A DNA stretch of 64,000 nt from Danxiaibacter sp048498555 (GTDB taxonomy: Bacteria > Bacteroidota > Bacteroidia > Chitinophagales > Chitinophagaceae), in contig JBEHXT010000006.1 of assembly GCA_048498555.1 (NCBI GenBank), positions 62,001 to 126,000 on the forward strand, given 5' to 3'. The position numbers and the translations under genes are program-made. Position 1 is the stretch's first letter. Each line of letters begins with the position of its first letter. The notes under the pieces are model-generated. The model had not been told where the DNA came from. It saw only the letters and a program-made list of their open reading frames with translations, and ran no database searches. Below, piece after piece: positions 33,815 to 42,807 of this stretch.

Positions 33815-36800
33815 ATGAAAAACAATTTCACACGGAACTTGCAAATAGGTTTTGGATTATCCCTTTTTCTTTTGATCGTCAGCTCAACAGCATCATACGT
33901 TGCAATTAAAAATTTTACCGGCACTGCTGAATTGGTAAACCATACAGAAAAAATAATACAGGAAACCCAAAGCATCCTTAGCTACATGAAAGATGCTGAG
34001 ACTGGCCAGCGCGGCTACCTGATAACACATAAAGTTGAATTTCTTGAGCCCTATAATGGCGCATACGAAAGGGTTAGAACAGCCATTGACAATTTTAAAG
34101 AGTTAACCCTTGATAATCCATCGCAACAAATAAACGCCAACAAAGTCAACTCCATCGTTGCCAAGCGATTTAACATCATGCAACAAACCATTGAGGACGA
34201 GCGTGCCAACAGGAATATTGATTTTTCAAAACTCAATGACGGAAAGCAGTCGATGGATGAAATGCGCATCCTAATTAAAAATATGCAGGACACCGAGCGC
34301 AACCTGCTGGCGTTGAGAACCGAAAAAATGAACCGGCTGTCGTTCTTTACGCCGATGCTGATCGTTATCGCGGCATTGTTATCAATCCTTATAACGGTAT
34401 TTTTTTATAAAAGAGTGAGCGATGATTATGAAGAAAAAACCGTCCTCAACAATGAGTTGAGCAAGAAAGAAAAAGAGATTTATGAAAGAATAAATATTCT
34501 TGAAAACATCGCACAAAACATTTCTGAAGGAGATTTCAGTATTCGTTTAAATGCATCAGAAAAAGATAACCTGGGAAGCCTTGCCGGATCTCTTAATAAG
34601 ATGGCGTCTTCTCTTCAAACTTCGTTCAATACCATATCTGAAAACGAGTGGCTTGAAAAAGGAATAGGGCGGCTGAACGAAAGAATGGTTGGCGAAAAAG
34701 GCCTGGATGAAGTCTGCTACGATATTGTTGATTTTATTTGCTCATACACCAATAGCCAAATCGGTGTTTTATACATGCTGCAGGATAATACACTGATTTA
34801 CCGCAACAGTTATGGATATAAGCCCGAGGCTGAAAAAGAAAAATTAAAATCAGGCGAAGGACTGTTGTGGCAAAGTATTTCTAGCAAAAAAGAAATATTG
34901 CTGCGCAACGTAGACGAAGGCCTGTATATTAACACAACCACTGCGCACATCCGCCCCAAAAACATTCTTGCATTCCCGGTATATTTTGAAAAAAGGATCA
35001 TCGGCGCTATAGAATTAGGTTCATTGTCTGATTTTTCAGCATCAGATATTGAATTTTTGCACCGTACATCAGAGAATATCGGCATCGCATTAAATACATC
35101 GTTGAACCGCCTGAGATTGAAAGAACTACTGGAAGAAACGCAGGCACAGGCTGAGGAACTGCAGGCACAACATTCTGAACTGGAAAACCTGAATACAGAA
35201 CTGGAAGCGCAGGCTGAAAAGTTGCAAACATCCGAAGAAGAATTAAAAGTGCAGCAGGAAGAACTGCAGGAAACCAACCAGGAGCTGGAAGAAAGATCCC
35301 GCCTGCTGGAAGAAAAAAACCACCTGATTGTTATTCGCAACCTGGACATTCAAAAGAAGGCCGAAGAACTTGCGTTGAATGCGCGGTATAAATCTGAGTT
35401 CCTGGCCAACATGTCTCACGAACTACGCACGCCGCTTAACTCTATTCTTTTGTTATCGCGACTGCTGGCCGAAAACAATGATCAGAATTTATTGTCTGAC
35501 CAGGTTGAATATGCACGCGTAATTCAAAGTTCAGGAAAGGGCCTTCTTCAATTGATTGATGAGATTCTTGACCTCTCTAAAATTGAATCCGGCAAGATGG
35601 AACTGGAGTATGAATTTATTTCGCTGGATGAGGCCACCAATAACCTGAAGGCATTGTTTCAGCCGCTTGCCAAAGAAAAGAATGTTGATTTCATCGTTAA
35701 TATAGATAAGGACCTACCCTCGCATATTGAAACTGACTGTATGCGTTTGGACCAGATCCTCAAAAATCTTATTTCCAACTCACTGAAGTTTACGCATGCC
35801 GGGCACATAACGCTTGCGGTTCGGCCATCAGAACAGGAAGGTTATATCGACTTCATTGTGGAGGATACCGGTATCGGTATCGCCAAAGAAAAACAGCAGC
35901 TCGTATTTGAAGCCTTTCAACAGGCCGATGGCTCCACCAAAAGAAAATATGGCGGCACAGGCCTGGGCCTTTCAATCAGCCGTCAATTGGCTATCTTACT
36001 TTCCGGCGACATTAGCCTTGAAAGCGAACCAGGAAAAGGAAGTTCGTTTACGTTAAGCATTCCCGCCAACAAAAATATCGCGTCTGTAACAGGTGTTTCA
36101 GGGCAAAACATTTCAGATGAAGAAGCAGAACAGGACGATGACTATGTTGAGCCTGACGGCGAAAAGCCGGCTGCACCTGCTTATAACTATACAACCTCAG
36201 TAATCCCGGATGAAATACCTGATGACAGGGCGGGTATTACCACCATGGATAAAGCAATATTGATTGTGGAAGATGACACTGCTTTTGCGAAGATACTCTT
36301 AGACTTTACCAGGCAAAAAGGTTACAAGGGTATTGTTACCGTAAGGGGCGATGAAGCGTTACAGCTGGCCAAAGACTTTAAACCGGCAGGCATTCTGCTC
36401 GATATTCAATTACCTGTTAAAGACGGGTTACAGGTAATAGATGAACTTAAAAAAGATGTCCGCACAAAGCATATACCCGTGCACATGCTTTCGTCGTTTG
36501 AACAGAAAAAAGAAAGCCTGATGCGTGGCGCGATAGATTTTATTACCAAGCCGGTTGACTATGAAAAAATGGACCATATTTTTGAGAAACTGGAATATGT
36601 AATAAAAAAAGATGCGAAGAAGGTGATTATTGTTGAAGACAATGCCAAACATGCAAAGGCGCTTTCTTACTTCCTTTCAACCTATGATGTAAGTTCTGAA
36701 ATATCTACAGATGTTAGCGAAAGCGTACAGGCGCTGAAGAAGAAGGAGGTTGATTGTGTAATTCTTGATATGGGCATTCCTGATTCAAAAGCATATGAAA

Positions 36801-37417
36801 CACTGGACGCAGTAAAACGCAACGCCGACCTGGAAAACGTGCCAGTAATCATTTTTACAGGAAAGAGCTTATCCAAATCAGAAGAGTCGCGCATACGACA
36901 GTATGCAGATTCCATTGTTGTTAAAACAGCACATTCTTATCAACGCATCCTGGATGAAGTTTCTTTGTTCCTTCATCTTATGGAAGAGCAAAAACACAGC
37001 ACGAGAGTAAGTAAGAAACTTGGCTCGCTGGATGATGTACTAAAAAATAAAAAAGTGCTGGTTGCCGATGATGATGTGAGAAATATTTTCTCGCTCACGA
37101 AGGCACTTGAAAAACATAAAATGCAGACAGTGTCTGCAATGGATGGTAAAGAAGCACTACAGGCACTTGAAGAAAATCCGGATATTGATATTATATTAAT
37201 GGATATCATGATGCCTGAAATGGATGGGTTTGAAACTATTACGCAGATCAGGAAAAACAGGAACTGGAAAAAAATTCCTATCATCGCTGTTACGGCAAAA
37301 GCGATGATAGGTGACAGGGAAAAATGTATACAGGTGGGCGCGTCGGATTACATTTCAAAACCGGTTGATACCGATCAGCTGATGTCACTATTGCGAATAT
37401 GGCTGTACGAAAGCTAA
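33815..37417 (+). CDS. CHASE3-HAMP-GAF hybrid histidine kinase with three receivers
   Basis: A 1200-residue membrane kinase. Helices at 10-32 and 178-198 bracket a periplasmic CHASE3 domain with the family signature KDAETGQRGYLIT (59-71). HAMP (about 200-270) and GAF (about 285-430) follow, then a glutamine/glutamate-rich coiled coil (435-520). HisKA has its phosphohistidine at 535 (NMSHELRTPL), and the ATPase has DTGIGI and GGTGLGLSI. Three receivers follow: about 812-930 (ILIVEDD, LDIQLPVKDG), 936-1055 (IIVEDN, LDMGIPDSK) and 1078-1195 (VLVADDD, MDIMMPEMDG). The second has a weakened MPxMDG motif. The array suggests a branched phosphorelay ending on the adjacent response regulator. Confidence 0.94.
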   Translation: MKNNFTRNLQIGFGLSLFLLIVSSTASYVAIKNFTGTAELVNHTEKIIQETQSILSYMKDAETGQRGYLITHKVEFLEPYNGAYERVRTAIDNFKELTLDNPSQQINANKVNSIVAKRFNIMQQTIEDERANRNIDFSKLNDGKQSMDEMRILIKNMQDTERNLLALRTEKMNRLSFFTPMLIVIAALLSILITVFFYKRVSDDYEEKTVLNNELSKKEKEIYERINILENIAQNISEGDFSIRLNASEKDNLGSLAGSLNKMASSLQTSFNTISENEWLEKGIGRLNERMVGEKGLDEVCYDIVDFICSYTNSQIGVLYMLQDNTLIYRNSYGYKPEAEKEKLKSGEGLLWQSISSKKEILLRNVDEGLYINTTTAHIRPKNILAFPVYFEKRIIGAIELGSLSDFSASDIEFLHRTSENIGIALNTSLNRLRLKELLEETQAQAEELQAQHSELENLNTELEAQAEKLQTSEEELKVQQEELQETNQELEERSRLLEEKNHLIVIRNLDIQKKAEELALNARYKSEFLANMSHELRTPLNSILLLSRLLAENNDQNLLSDQVEYARVIQSSGKGLLQLIDEILDLSKIESGKMELEYEFISLDEATNNLKALFQPLAKEKNVDFIVNIDKDLPSHIETDCMRLDQILKNLISNSLKFTHAGHITLAVRPSEQEGYIDFIVEDTGIGIAKEKQQLVFEAFQQADGSTKRKYGGTGLGLSISRQLAILLSGDISLESEPGKGSSFTLSIPANKNIASVTGVSGQNISDEEAEQDDDYVEPDGEKPAAPAYNYTTSVIPDEIPDDRAGITTMDKAILIVEDDTAFAKILLDFTRQKGYKGIVTVRGDEALQLAKDFKPAGILLDIQLPVKDGLQVIDELKKDVRTKHIPVHMLSSFEQKKESLMRGAIDFITKPVDYEKMDHIFEKLEYVIKKDAKKVIIVEDNAKHAKALSYFLSTYDVSSEISTDVSESVQALKKKEVDCVILDMGIPDSKAYETLDAVKRNADLENVPVIIFTGKSLSKSEESRIRQYADSIVVKTAHSYQRILDEVSLFLHLMEEQKHSTRVSKKLGSLDDVLKNKKVLVADDDVRNIFSLTKALEKHKMQTVSAMDGKEALQALEENPDIDIILMDIMMPEMDGFETITQIRKNRNWKKIPIIAVTAKAMIGDREKCIQVGASDYISKPVDTDQLMSLLRIWLYES

Positions 37418-37460
37418 CAACATAAAGATAAATACTACGTAAACCTATTCCTGTTTTTAT

Positions 37461-37880
37461 ATGAAAATGCCCGAACAACGCAACAAAAACGAAAAACCCA
37501 ATGTTAGATATATGAGTAAAAAGATACTGATCATAGATGATGACAGTAAAAACATCTTCGCCTTAAATGCAACTTTAAAAACAAAGGGCTATCAATGCCT
37601 TGCAGCCGCAAGCGCACAGGATGGCATACAGCTTTTAAAAAACGAACCCGGCATAGGCATTGTATTAATGGATATGATGATGCCTGATATGGACGGATAT
37701 GAAGCCATTGAAGTGATCAGGAAAGATGAAGCCTTAACGCATCTGCCCATTATAGCTGTTACCGCACAGGCTATGGTTGGCGACAAAGAAAAATGCCTTG
37801 CGGCTGGAGCCAGTGAGTATGTTTCAAAACCAATTGATGTAGACGTTTTGCTTAAGCTCCTGGGCCATTACCTAAATTAA
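37461..37880 (+). CDS. Single-domain response regulator of the kinase cluster
   Basis: A 139-residue receiver (122 if the ATG at 37512, MSKKILIIDDDSKNIFAL, is the true start; the preceding 17 residues have no domain character). The phosphoacceptor is Asp71 in LMDMMMPDMDGYE, with TAQAMVGDKEKC and the conserved lysine in YVSKPID. It closely resembles the third receiver of the preceding hybrid kinase, which suggests duplication or exchange of the domain. It lies 43 bases after that kinase and 6 before cheR. With no output domain, it probably relays phosphate or acts on the CheR/CheB pair by contact. Confidence 0.9.
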   Translation: MKMPEQRNKNEKPNVRYMSKKILIIDDDSKNIFALNATLKTKGYQCLAAASAQDGIQLLKNEPGIGIVLMDMMMPDMDGYEAIEVIRKDEALTHLPIIAVTAQAMVGDKEKCLAAGASEYVSKPIDVDVLLKLLGHYLN

Positions 37881-37886
37881 CGCATA

Positions 37887-38708
37887 GTGGAAATTAATTT
37901 TGCCGATAAAGAAATAGACGATCTCCTAAACGATATTCTGGATATTTATGGCTACGATTTCACCGAATATTCAAAGGCCTCGCTAACACGAAGGCTGCAC
38001 AGGCTTTACCTGATGGATAAATTTAAAAGCTTCGGTGATTTTTCTGCACGCATTAAAGCAGACCCTGCTTATTTTAAACATGCGGTGCAGGAAATAAGTG
38101 TAAACGTAACAGAAATGTTGCGTGACCCTTTTTTTTACAAAACTGTTCGGGAAAAAATTATCCCGGTACTGGCTACCTATCCGTTTATTCGGATCTGGCA
38201 TGCTGGCTGCGCAACAGGTGAAGAAGTTTATTCTATGGCCATTTTGCTAAAAGAGGCAGGATTATTGCAAAAATCATTATTGTATGGCACTGATATCAAT
38301 CCCATTGTGCTGGAGAAAGCCCGCAAAGGAATTTTCCCGATTAGCCAGATGCAGCAATATTCAACCAACTATGTAACATCTGGCGGCACAAACGATTTTT
38401 CATCGTACTATACCGCAAACTATAACCTGGCCAAGTTCGATGAATCATTAAGCAAGCGGATGGTTTTTTCTACGCACAACCTTGTCTCAGATTCCTCATT
38501 CAATTCTTTCCAGCTTATTTTTTGCAGAAATGTGCTCATTTATTTTGAAAAGGACCTACAGGCTAAAGTGTTGCGTGTGTTTGATAACAGCCTTGAGCTT
38601 TTTGGCTTTCTCGCATTGGGATCCAAAGAATCATTGCGGTTTTCATCAATAGCGGGTAGCTATAAGCAGGTAGAGCCCAAAGAAAAAATCTGGAAAAAAG
38701 TAAAGTGA
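37887..38708 (+). CDS. cheR: CheR-type protein-glutamate methyltransferase
   Basis: A 273-residue SAM-dependent methyltransferase. It starts at a GTG (37887), 6 bases after the response regulator stop, so translational coupling is likely. The N-terminal helical domain has the substrate-facing SLTRRLHRL and NVTEMLRDPFFY. The SAM site is IWHAGCATGEEVYS (104-117), followed by YGTDINP and, near the end, LIFCRNVLIYF. In chemotaxis CheR methylates glutamates of receptor helices. There are no receptors with methyl-accepting helices nor flagellar genes here, so the target is probably the coiled coil of the adjacent CHASE3 kinase; that is inference. Confidence 0.92.
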   Translation: MEINFADKEIDDLLNDILDIYGYDFTEYSKASLTRRLHRLYLMDKFKSFGDFSARIKADPAYFKHAVQEISVNVTEMLRDPFFYKTVREKIIPVLATYPFIRIWHAGCATGEEVYSMAILLKEAGLLQKSLLYGTDINPIVLEKARKGIFPISQMQQYSTNYVTSGGTNDFSSYYTANYNLAKFDESLSKRMVFSTHNLVSDSSFNSFQLIFCRNVLIYFEKDLQAKVLRVFDNSLELFGFLALGSKESLRFSSIAGSYKQVEPKEKIWKKVK

Positions 38709-39280
38709 ACAGCGATATTCAACTAATTGTAATTGGTGGCTCCGCGGGAAGTTTACAGGTAATATTTAAGATCTTTAAGTATATACCGGCCGGTTTTTCT
38801 GTGCCATTTCTGATTGTGTTGCATCGCAATGTAAATTTTGAATCGGCACTGGATGAATTGCTTGCCGTTAAAAGCAAGCTGAAAGTTAAAGAGGTTGAAG
38901 AAAAGGATAAAATAGAGCCCGGTTACATTTACCTGTGCCCACCAGATTACCATGTATTAATAGAAAAGAATCACACATTCGCGCTCGATTACTCCGAAAA
39001 AATACATCATAGCCGCCCCAGCATAGATGTGGTTTTTAAATCTACCTCTGCCACGTTTAAAGATCATGTACTGGGTATTCTGCTTTCCGGTGCAAATGCA
39101 GATGGTGGCGATGGCCTTAAGATGATACAAGAGAATGGTGGGCTAACCATTGTTCAGGATCCAAATGAATCTGAAGTAAGCTATATGCCACACCATGCTC
39201 TACAAAAATTCAAAGCCGATCATGTGTTGGAAAGCAATGATATAGGCAAATTTATTTTCAATCATTATGCACATGTGTAG
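38705..39280 (+). CDS. cheB: CheB-type methylesterase, catalytic domain only
   Basis: A 191-residue stand-alone methylesterase domain. It starts at a GTG that overlaps the cheR stop by four bases (GTGA), which implies coupled translation. The catalytic triad is complete: Ser13 (IGGSAGSLQ), His40 (VLHRN) and Asp133 (SGANADGGDG). The usual N-terminal receiver is absent, so activity cannot be set by its own phosphorylation; one of the receivers encoded upstream may do so by contact. Together with CheR it gives a writer/eraser pair for protein methyl-glutamate in a kinase cluster without flagellar context. Confidence 0.92.
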   Translation: MNSDIQLIVIGGSAGSLQVIFKIFKYIPAGFSVPFLIVLHRNVNFESALDELLAVKSKLKVKEVEEKDKIEPGYIYLCPPDYHVLIEKNHTFALDYSEKIHHSRPSIDVVFKSTSATFKDHVLGILLSGANADGGDGLKMIQENGGLTIVQDPNESEVSYMPHHALQKFKADHVLESNDIGKFIFNHYAHV

Positions 39281-39529
39281 CATCATTTAATATTGTTAAC
39301 GTTTATCTATTCTCCAAAAAGTTGATTCACCAACGCTATCGCCACCTTCCACACAAAATAAATAAGGCAATTTATCAGCCGGCCAAACGATTTTAAGGTC
39401 ATATTAAAAAATTTGCAGTTATTCCTGGTGTCTAACAGGAAAACAAAATAAAGAGCTCAGAGTGACAGCCTTATGTCAGCAGCAATGGAGTTTTTGATTT
39501 TGTTAAAACAACTTCCTAACATTGATTGG

Positions 39530-39537
39530 TAACTTTG
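39530..39537 (+). promoter_or_regulatory. Bacteroidota-type -7 element just before the Crp/Fnr gene
   Basis: TAACTTTG matches the Bacteroidota -7 consensus TAnnTTTG and ends only 4 bases before the ATG at 39542. A TTTG word lies at 39499-39502, somewhat far for the -33 element. If real, the transcript would be nearly leaderless. Confidence 0.35.
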
Positions 39538-39541
39538 TATC

Positions 39542-40180
39542 ATGGAACATGTAAATAGTTTACCGGCATTTCAATCTTCTCCCGAGCTCAAAAAAAAATT
39601 ATACGAATACAGCTCGGTTAAAAAATTCAATGAGGGAGATGTTATCCTGCAGGAAAATGCACATGTGCGCGCTATTCCTATTGTGGCTAACGGCAGCATT
39701 CGTGTAATGCGGACAGATGAAGATGGCCGCGAAATATTACTATATTATATTAAAGCAGGCGAAAGCTGCATCATGTCCTTTCTGGGTGGCATGCACCAGG
39801 AAACCAGCAAAGTGCGCGCAGTGGTGGAAGAAGATGCGGAAATTCTTTTCCTGCCGCTTGAACATGTTAAACAGTTTATCAAAGAATATCCGCAATGGCT
39901 TGATTATATTTTCCGCCTGTATCACAAAAGATTTGAAGAATTGTTGGAAGTGGTGAACGCCGTTGCCTTTAAAAAAGTAGATGAACGCCTTCTTGCCCTA
40001 TTGCATAAAAAAGCGGCACTAACAAAAAGCAATACACTTTCTATAACACACGAACAATTGGCTAATGAATTGGGAACAGCGAGAGTTGTAGTATCCCGTC
40101 TGCTAAAACAGTTGGAAGAGGCGGGCAAGGTTACGCTTGGCCGCAACAAAATTGAATTAATAGCTGGTGGCGCCGAATAA
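39542..40180 (+). CDS. Crp/Fnr-family transcriptional regulator
   Basis: A 212-residue regulator. The cyclic-nucleotide-binding-like beta-roll occupies about 20-130 (GDVILQENAHVRAIPIVANG, then YYIKAGESCIMSF) and the dimer helix about 115-150. The winged helix is at 160-205, with recognition helix GTARVVVSRLLKQLEEAG. The phosphate-loop residues of true cAMP receptors are not kept, and there is no N-terminal cysteine cluster as in FNR, so the signal may be redox or sulfur species sensed at Cys76 (GESCIMSF). The genes that follow on the same strand all concern sulfur, which makes it their likely regulator. Confidence 0.9.
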   Translation: MEHVNSLPAFQSSPELKKKLYEYSSVKKFNEGDVILQENAHVRAIPIVANGSIRVMRTDEDGREILLYYIKAGESCIMSFLGGMHQETSKVRAVVEEDAEILFLPLEHVKQFIKEYPQWLDYIFRLYHKRFEELLEVVNAVAFKKVDERLLALLHKKAALTKSNTLSITHEQLANELGTARVVVSRLLKQLEEAGKVTLGRNKIELIAGGAE

Positions 40181-40313
40181 AACAGCATAATCTGCCATGC
40201 TTTTAAAATCATTTGGCTTTTTAGCTCATCTAAATCTTTAGGGCGAATTCATCTCTGCAAAACCGCTATGTAACAAAAGTAACCGTACGCGCAAAATCAT
40301 TTATGGACCTTTG

Positions 40314-40333
40314 TACTGTTAACCGATACAGTA
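40314..40333. promoter_or_regulatory. Inverted repeat before the TSUP transporter gene
   Basis: TACTGT and ACAGTA arms with an 8-base spacer end 4 bases before the ATG at 40338. The site is a candidate operator for the Crp/Fnr protein, although it is not the canonical TTGA-N6-TCAA. Confidence 0.35.
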
Positions 40334-40337
40334 GAAA

Positions 40338-41138
40338 ATGATGATTCTTTCTTTTGTTTTTGCGTCGCTAATTGGCGTTTCCTTGGGGCTTATTGGGGCG
40401 GGAGGCAGTATACTAACAGTGCCTGTGCTTGTATACTTCGCTGGCATTGAACCTGCTACAGCCACGGCCTATTCGCTATTCATCGTAGGCACTACTTCCT
40501 TGTTTGGAGGCAGCATTTCAGCTATCGAAAAGAAAATTGATTTCAAAACAGGCGCCGCATTTCTGGCGGTATCATTCATCACCGTATTTATTGCCAGGCG
40601 ATTTTTTCTTCCGGCATTGCCGCTACATTGGTTTTCGCTTGGCAGCTTCGAAATAACAAAATCAAAAGGGCTAATGCTCTTGTTTGCCACTTTTATGTTG
40701 GCTGCCGGCGTGGCAATGATGAGGCCTGAAAAAAAGTCGAATAACGATAATGCGCCGGTCAATTATGTGGTTGTAATTCTATCTGGCATCGCCGTTGGAA
40801 TACTGGCTGGGCTTGTTGGTGCCGGCGGAGGATTTTTAATTATACCCGCCTTGATTTTATTTGCGGGGCTTGATACCAAAATTGCCATCAATACATCACT
40901 GTTAATCATCGCCATCAACTCTTTAGCAGGCTTTGCCGGCGACCTTGAAAATGGGTTGCATCCAGACTGGCACTTTTTAATACCATTTAGCTTGCTCGCT
41001 TTAGCAGGTATCGCGATTGGCAAGGTCATCGCAAGAAAAGCAGACGGTGTGAAATTAAAAAGAGGATTTGGCGTGTTTGTTTTATTCCTCGCCGCGATAA
41101 TCTTATTTGAAGAATTTAAAACATTGGGTACGATATAA
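40338..41138 (+). CDS. TSUP (TauE/SafE) family sulfite/sulfonate exporter
   Basis: A 266-residue integral membrane protein with about eight helices and the internal two-fold repeat of the TSUP family. The first repeat reads GVSLGLIGAGGSILTVPVLVYFAGIEPATATAYS and the second GILAGLVGAGGGFLIIPALILFAGLDTKIAINTS. These proteins carry sulfite, thiosulfate, sulfonates or sulfoacetate across the inner membrane. The next gene, 26 bases on, encodes a persulfide dioxygenase-like enzyme, whose product is sulfite, so export of sulfite is the most economical role. It is the first gene of a sulfur operon running to 43936. Confidence 0.9.
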   Translation: MMILSFVFASLIGVSLGLIGAGGSILTVPVLVYFAGIEPATATAYSLFIVGTTSLFGGSISAIEKKIDFKTGAAFLAVSFITVFIARRFFLPALPLHWFSLGSFEITKSKGLMLLFATFMLAAGVAMMRPEKKSNNDNAPVNYVVVILSGIAVGILAGLVGAGGGFLIIPALILFAGLDTKIAINTSLLIIAINSLAGFAGDLENGLHPDWHFLIPFSLLALAGIAIGKVIARKADGVKLKRGFGVFVLFLAAIILFEEFKTLGTI

Positions 41139-41164
41139 AAATCCAATAACCTAAAATAATATAT

Positions 41165-42544
41165 ATGAATGTAGAACAGATATACACGGGCTGCCTGGCT
41201 CAAGGCGCATACTACATAACTTCTGAAGGGGAAGCTGCAATTGTTGACCCACTGCGGGAAGTGCAGCCTTATATTGAACGTGCGAATAATGATGGCGTAC
41301 AAATAAAATACATATTTGAAACACATTTTCACGCAGATTTTGTTTCGGGCCATCTTGACCTCAGCAAAAAAACAGGTGCGCAAATTGTGTACGGGCCAAC
41401 GGCAAAGCCCGAGTTCGATGCCATCATTGCAAAAGACGGACAGGAATTTAAGATCGGCAACATAACGATCAAAACGTTGCACACACCGGGCCACACGCTG
41501 GAAAGTACTACTTATTTACTGCTTGATGAAGAAGGAAAAGAGCATGCTATTTTTAGCGGCGATACGCTTTTTTTAGGAGATGTCGGCAGGCCGGACCTGG
41601 CGCAGAAAGCGGACAATCTTACCAAAGAAGATCTGGCAGGGATGTTATACGATAGCCTCACAAATAAAATAATGCCGTTGCCGAACGACGTTATTGTATA
41701 TCCTGCACACGGCGCGGGCTCTGCATGTGGTAAGAATATGCTTAAAGAAACCGTTGATACGCTCGGCCATCAAAAAGCAACAAACTACGCATTAAACCAG
41801 CATGATAAGCCATCTTTTATAAAAGCTGTAACGGATGGCTTGCTAACACCGCCCGCTTATTTTCCATTAAATGTGGCATTGAACAAAAAAGGCTACGGAT
41901 CTTTTGATGAAGTATTAAACCGTGGCATGACTGCTCTTTCTGCAGATGAATTTGAAGCCATTGCGGAATCTTCCGGAGCGCTGGTAATTGACACAAGAAA
42001 TGCGTCAGAATTTGCAAAAGCATTCATTCCGCAGTCTGTAAATATTGGCATTAATGGCGACTTCGCTCCCTGGGTTGGAACGCTGGTGGTGGATGTTCAA
42101 CTGCCGCTGTTGTTGGTATCTGATCCGGGTAAGGTTGAAGAAGCAGTAACAAGATTGAGCCGAGTAGGGTTTGATAACATTGCCGGGCATCTGAAAGATG
42201 GCTTTAACACATGGCTGGCATCGGGAAAAGAAATAGACAGTATTCAGCAAATCAACGCTGATGAGCTTTACAAACAATACAATACGAATACAATGATTGT
42301 TGATGTACGTAAAGAGAGTGAATATTCCGGCAGCCACGTTAAAGATGCGGAAAGTAAACCGCTTGCATGTATTAATGAATGGATGAATAAAATTGATCCG
42401 TTTAAACACTTCTATCTTCATTGTGCTGGTGGCTACAGAAGCATGATGGCGGCAAGCATATTACAGGCCCGTGGCTACAGGAATTTTACGGAAGTACAGG
42501 GTGGCTATAGCGCCATCAGGCAGACGGATATTCCTACAGTTTAA
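41165..42544 (+). CDS. Metallo-beta-lactamase with two rhodanese domains, persulfide dioxygenase-like
   Basis: A 459-residue fusion. The metallo-beta-lactamase domain (1-245) has the ETHFHADF motif with His54, His56 and Asp58, His110 (TPGHT), Asp133 (SGDTLF) and His182 (PAHGAGSACGK). This is the ETHE1/Blh pattern, with a single iron, that oxidises glutathione or low-molecular persulfide to sulfite. Two rhodanese domains follow (about 262-355 and 365-455). Only the second has the catalytic cysteine (Cys420 in LHCAGGYRS); the first has Ser-Asp there and must be structural. The enzyme fits sulfide oxidation together with the adjacent exporter and YeeE transporters. Confidence 0.92.
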   Translation: MNVEQIYTGCLAQGAYYITSEGEAAIVDPLREVQPYIERANNDGVQIKYIFETHFHADFVSGHLDLSKKTGAQIVYGPTAKPEFDAIIAKDGQEFKIGNITIKTLHTPGHTLESTTYLLLDEEGKEHAIFSGDTLFLGDVGRPDLAQKADNLTKEDLAGMLYDSLTNKIMPLPNDVIVYPAHGAGSACGKNMLKETVDTLGHQKATNYALNQHDKPSFIKAVTDGLLTPPAYFPLNVALNKKGYGSFDEVLNRGMTALSADEFEAIAESSGALVIDTRNASEFAKAFIPQSVNIGINGDFAPWVGTLVVDVQLPLLLVSDPGKVEEAVTRLSRVGFDNIAGHLKDGFNTWLASGKEIDSIQQINADELYKQYNTNTMIVDVRKESEYSGSHVKDAESKPLACINEWMNKIDPFKHFYLHCAGGYRSMMAASILQARGYRNFTEVQGGYSAIRQTDIPTV

Positions 42545-42619
42545 CTAATAAATAAATGCGAATTTTGGATTTAAGAATAGTAGGTTTTAACCCATGCATC
42601 ATTTTAAAAATATATTGCA

Positions 42620-42720
42620 GGCAGAATCAGCATCGTCACCTCGACGCAGGAGAGGTCTCTCGACCACAAACCTGTTGAGTGGCGTGAGATGTCTCCTATC
42701 GTCGACATGACGCTCAGCTT
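42620..42720 (-). repeat. Dispersed repeat of about 100 bp, copy B (inverted relative to copy A)
   Basis: Read on the minus strand it gives AGCGTCATGTCGACGATAGG, then AGACATCTC, a divergent middle, CGAGAGACCTCTCCTGCG and a GAGGTGACGATG tail. The order and spacing match copy A at 21437-21545. It lies in the 263-base gap between the persulfide dioxygenase gene and the first YeeE gene. Confidence 0.75.
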
Positions 42721-42807
42721 TGATCAGCCTGATAAAATGCGGGCAACAACAAAAAATATTTCTAGTTAACCAATGAACTCTCAACTATCAATTTTTAATT
42801 AAATAAC

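Noticed and set aside
34810..35349. 179-codon serine-rich frame on the minus strand
   Set aside because: Antisense shadow of the GAF and glutamate-rich coiled coil of the hybrid kinase; the Ser-rich composition is the complement of Glu/Gln codons.
40763..41494. 243-codon open frame on the minus strand
   Set aside because: It runs antisense across the TSUP and persulfide dioxygenase genes, whose frames have clear family motifs. Its translation resembles no protein.
42599..42784. 61-codon frame on the minus strand containing ERHVDDRRHL
   Set aside because: This is the translated dispersed repeat (copy B), not a gene.
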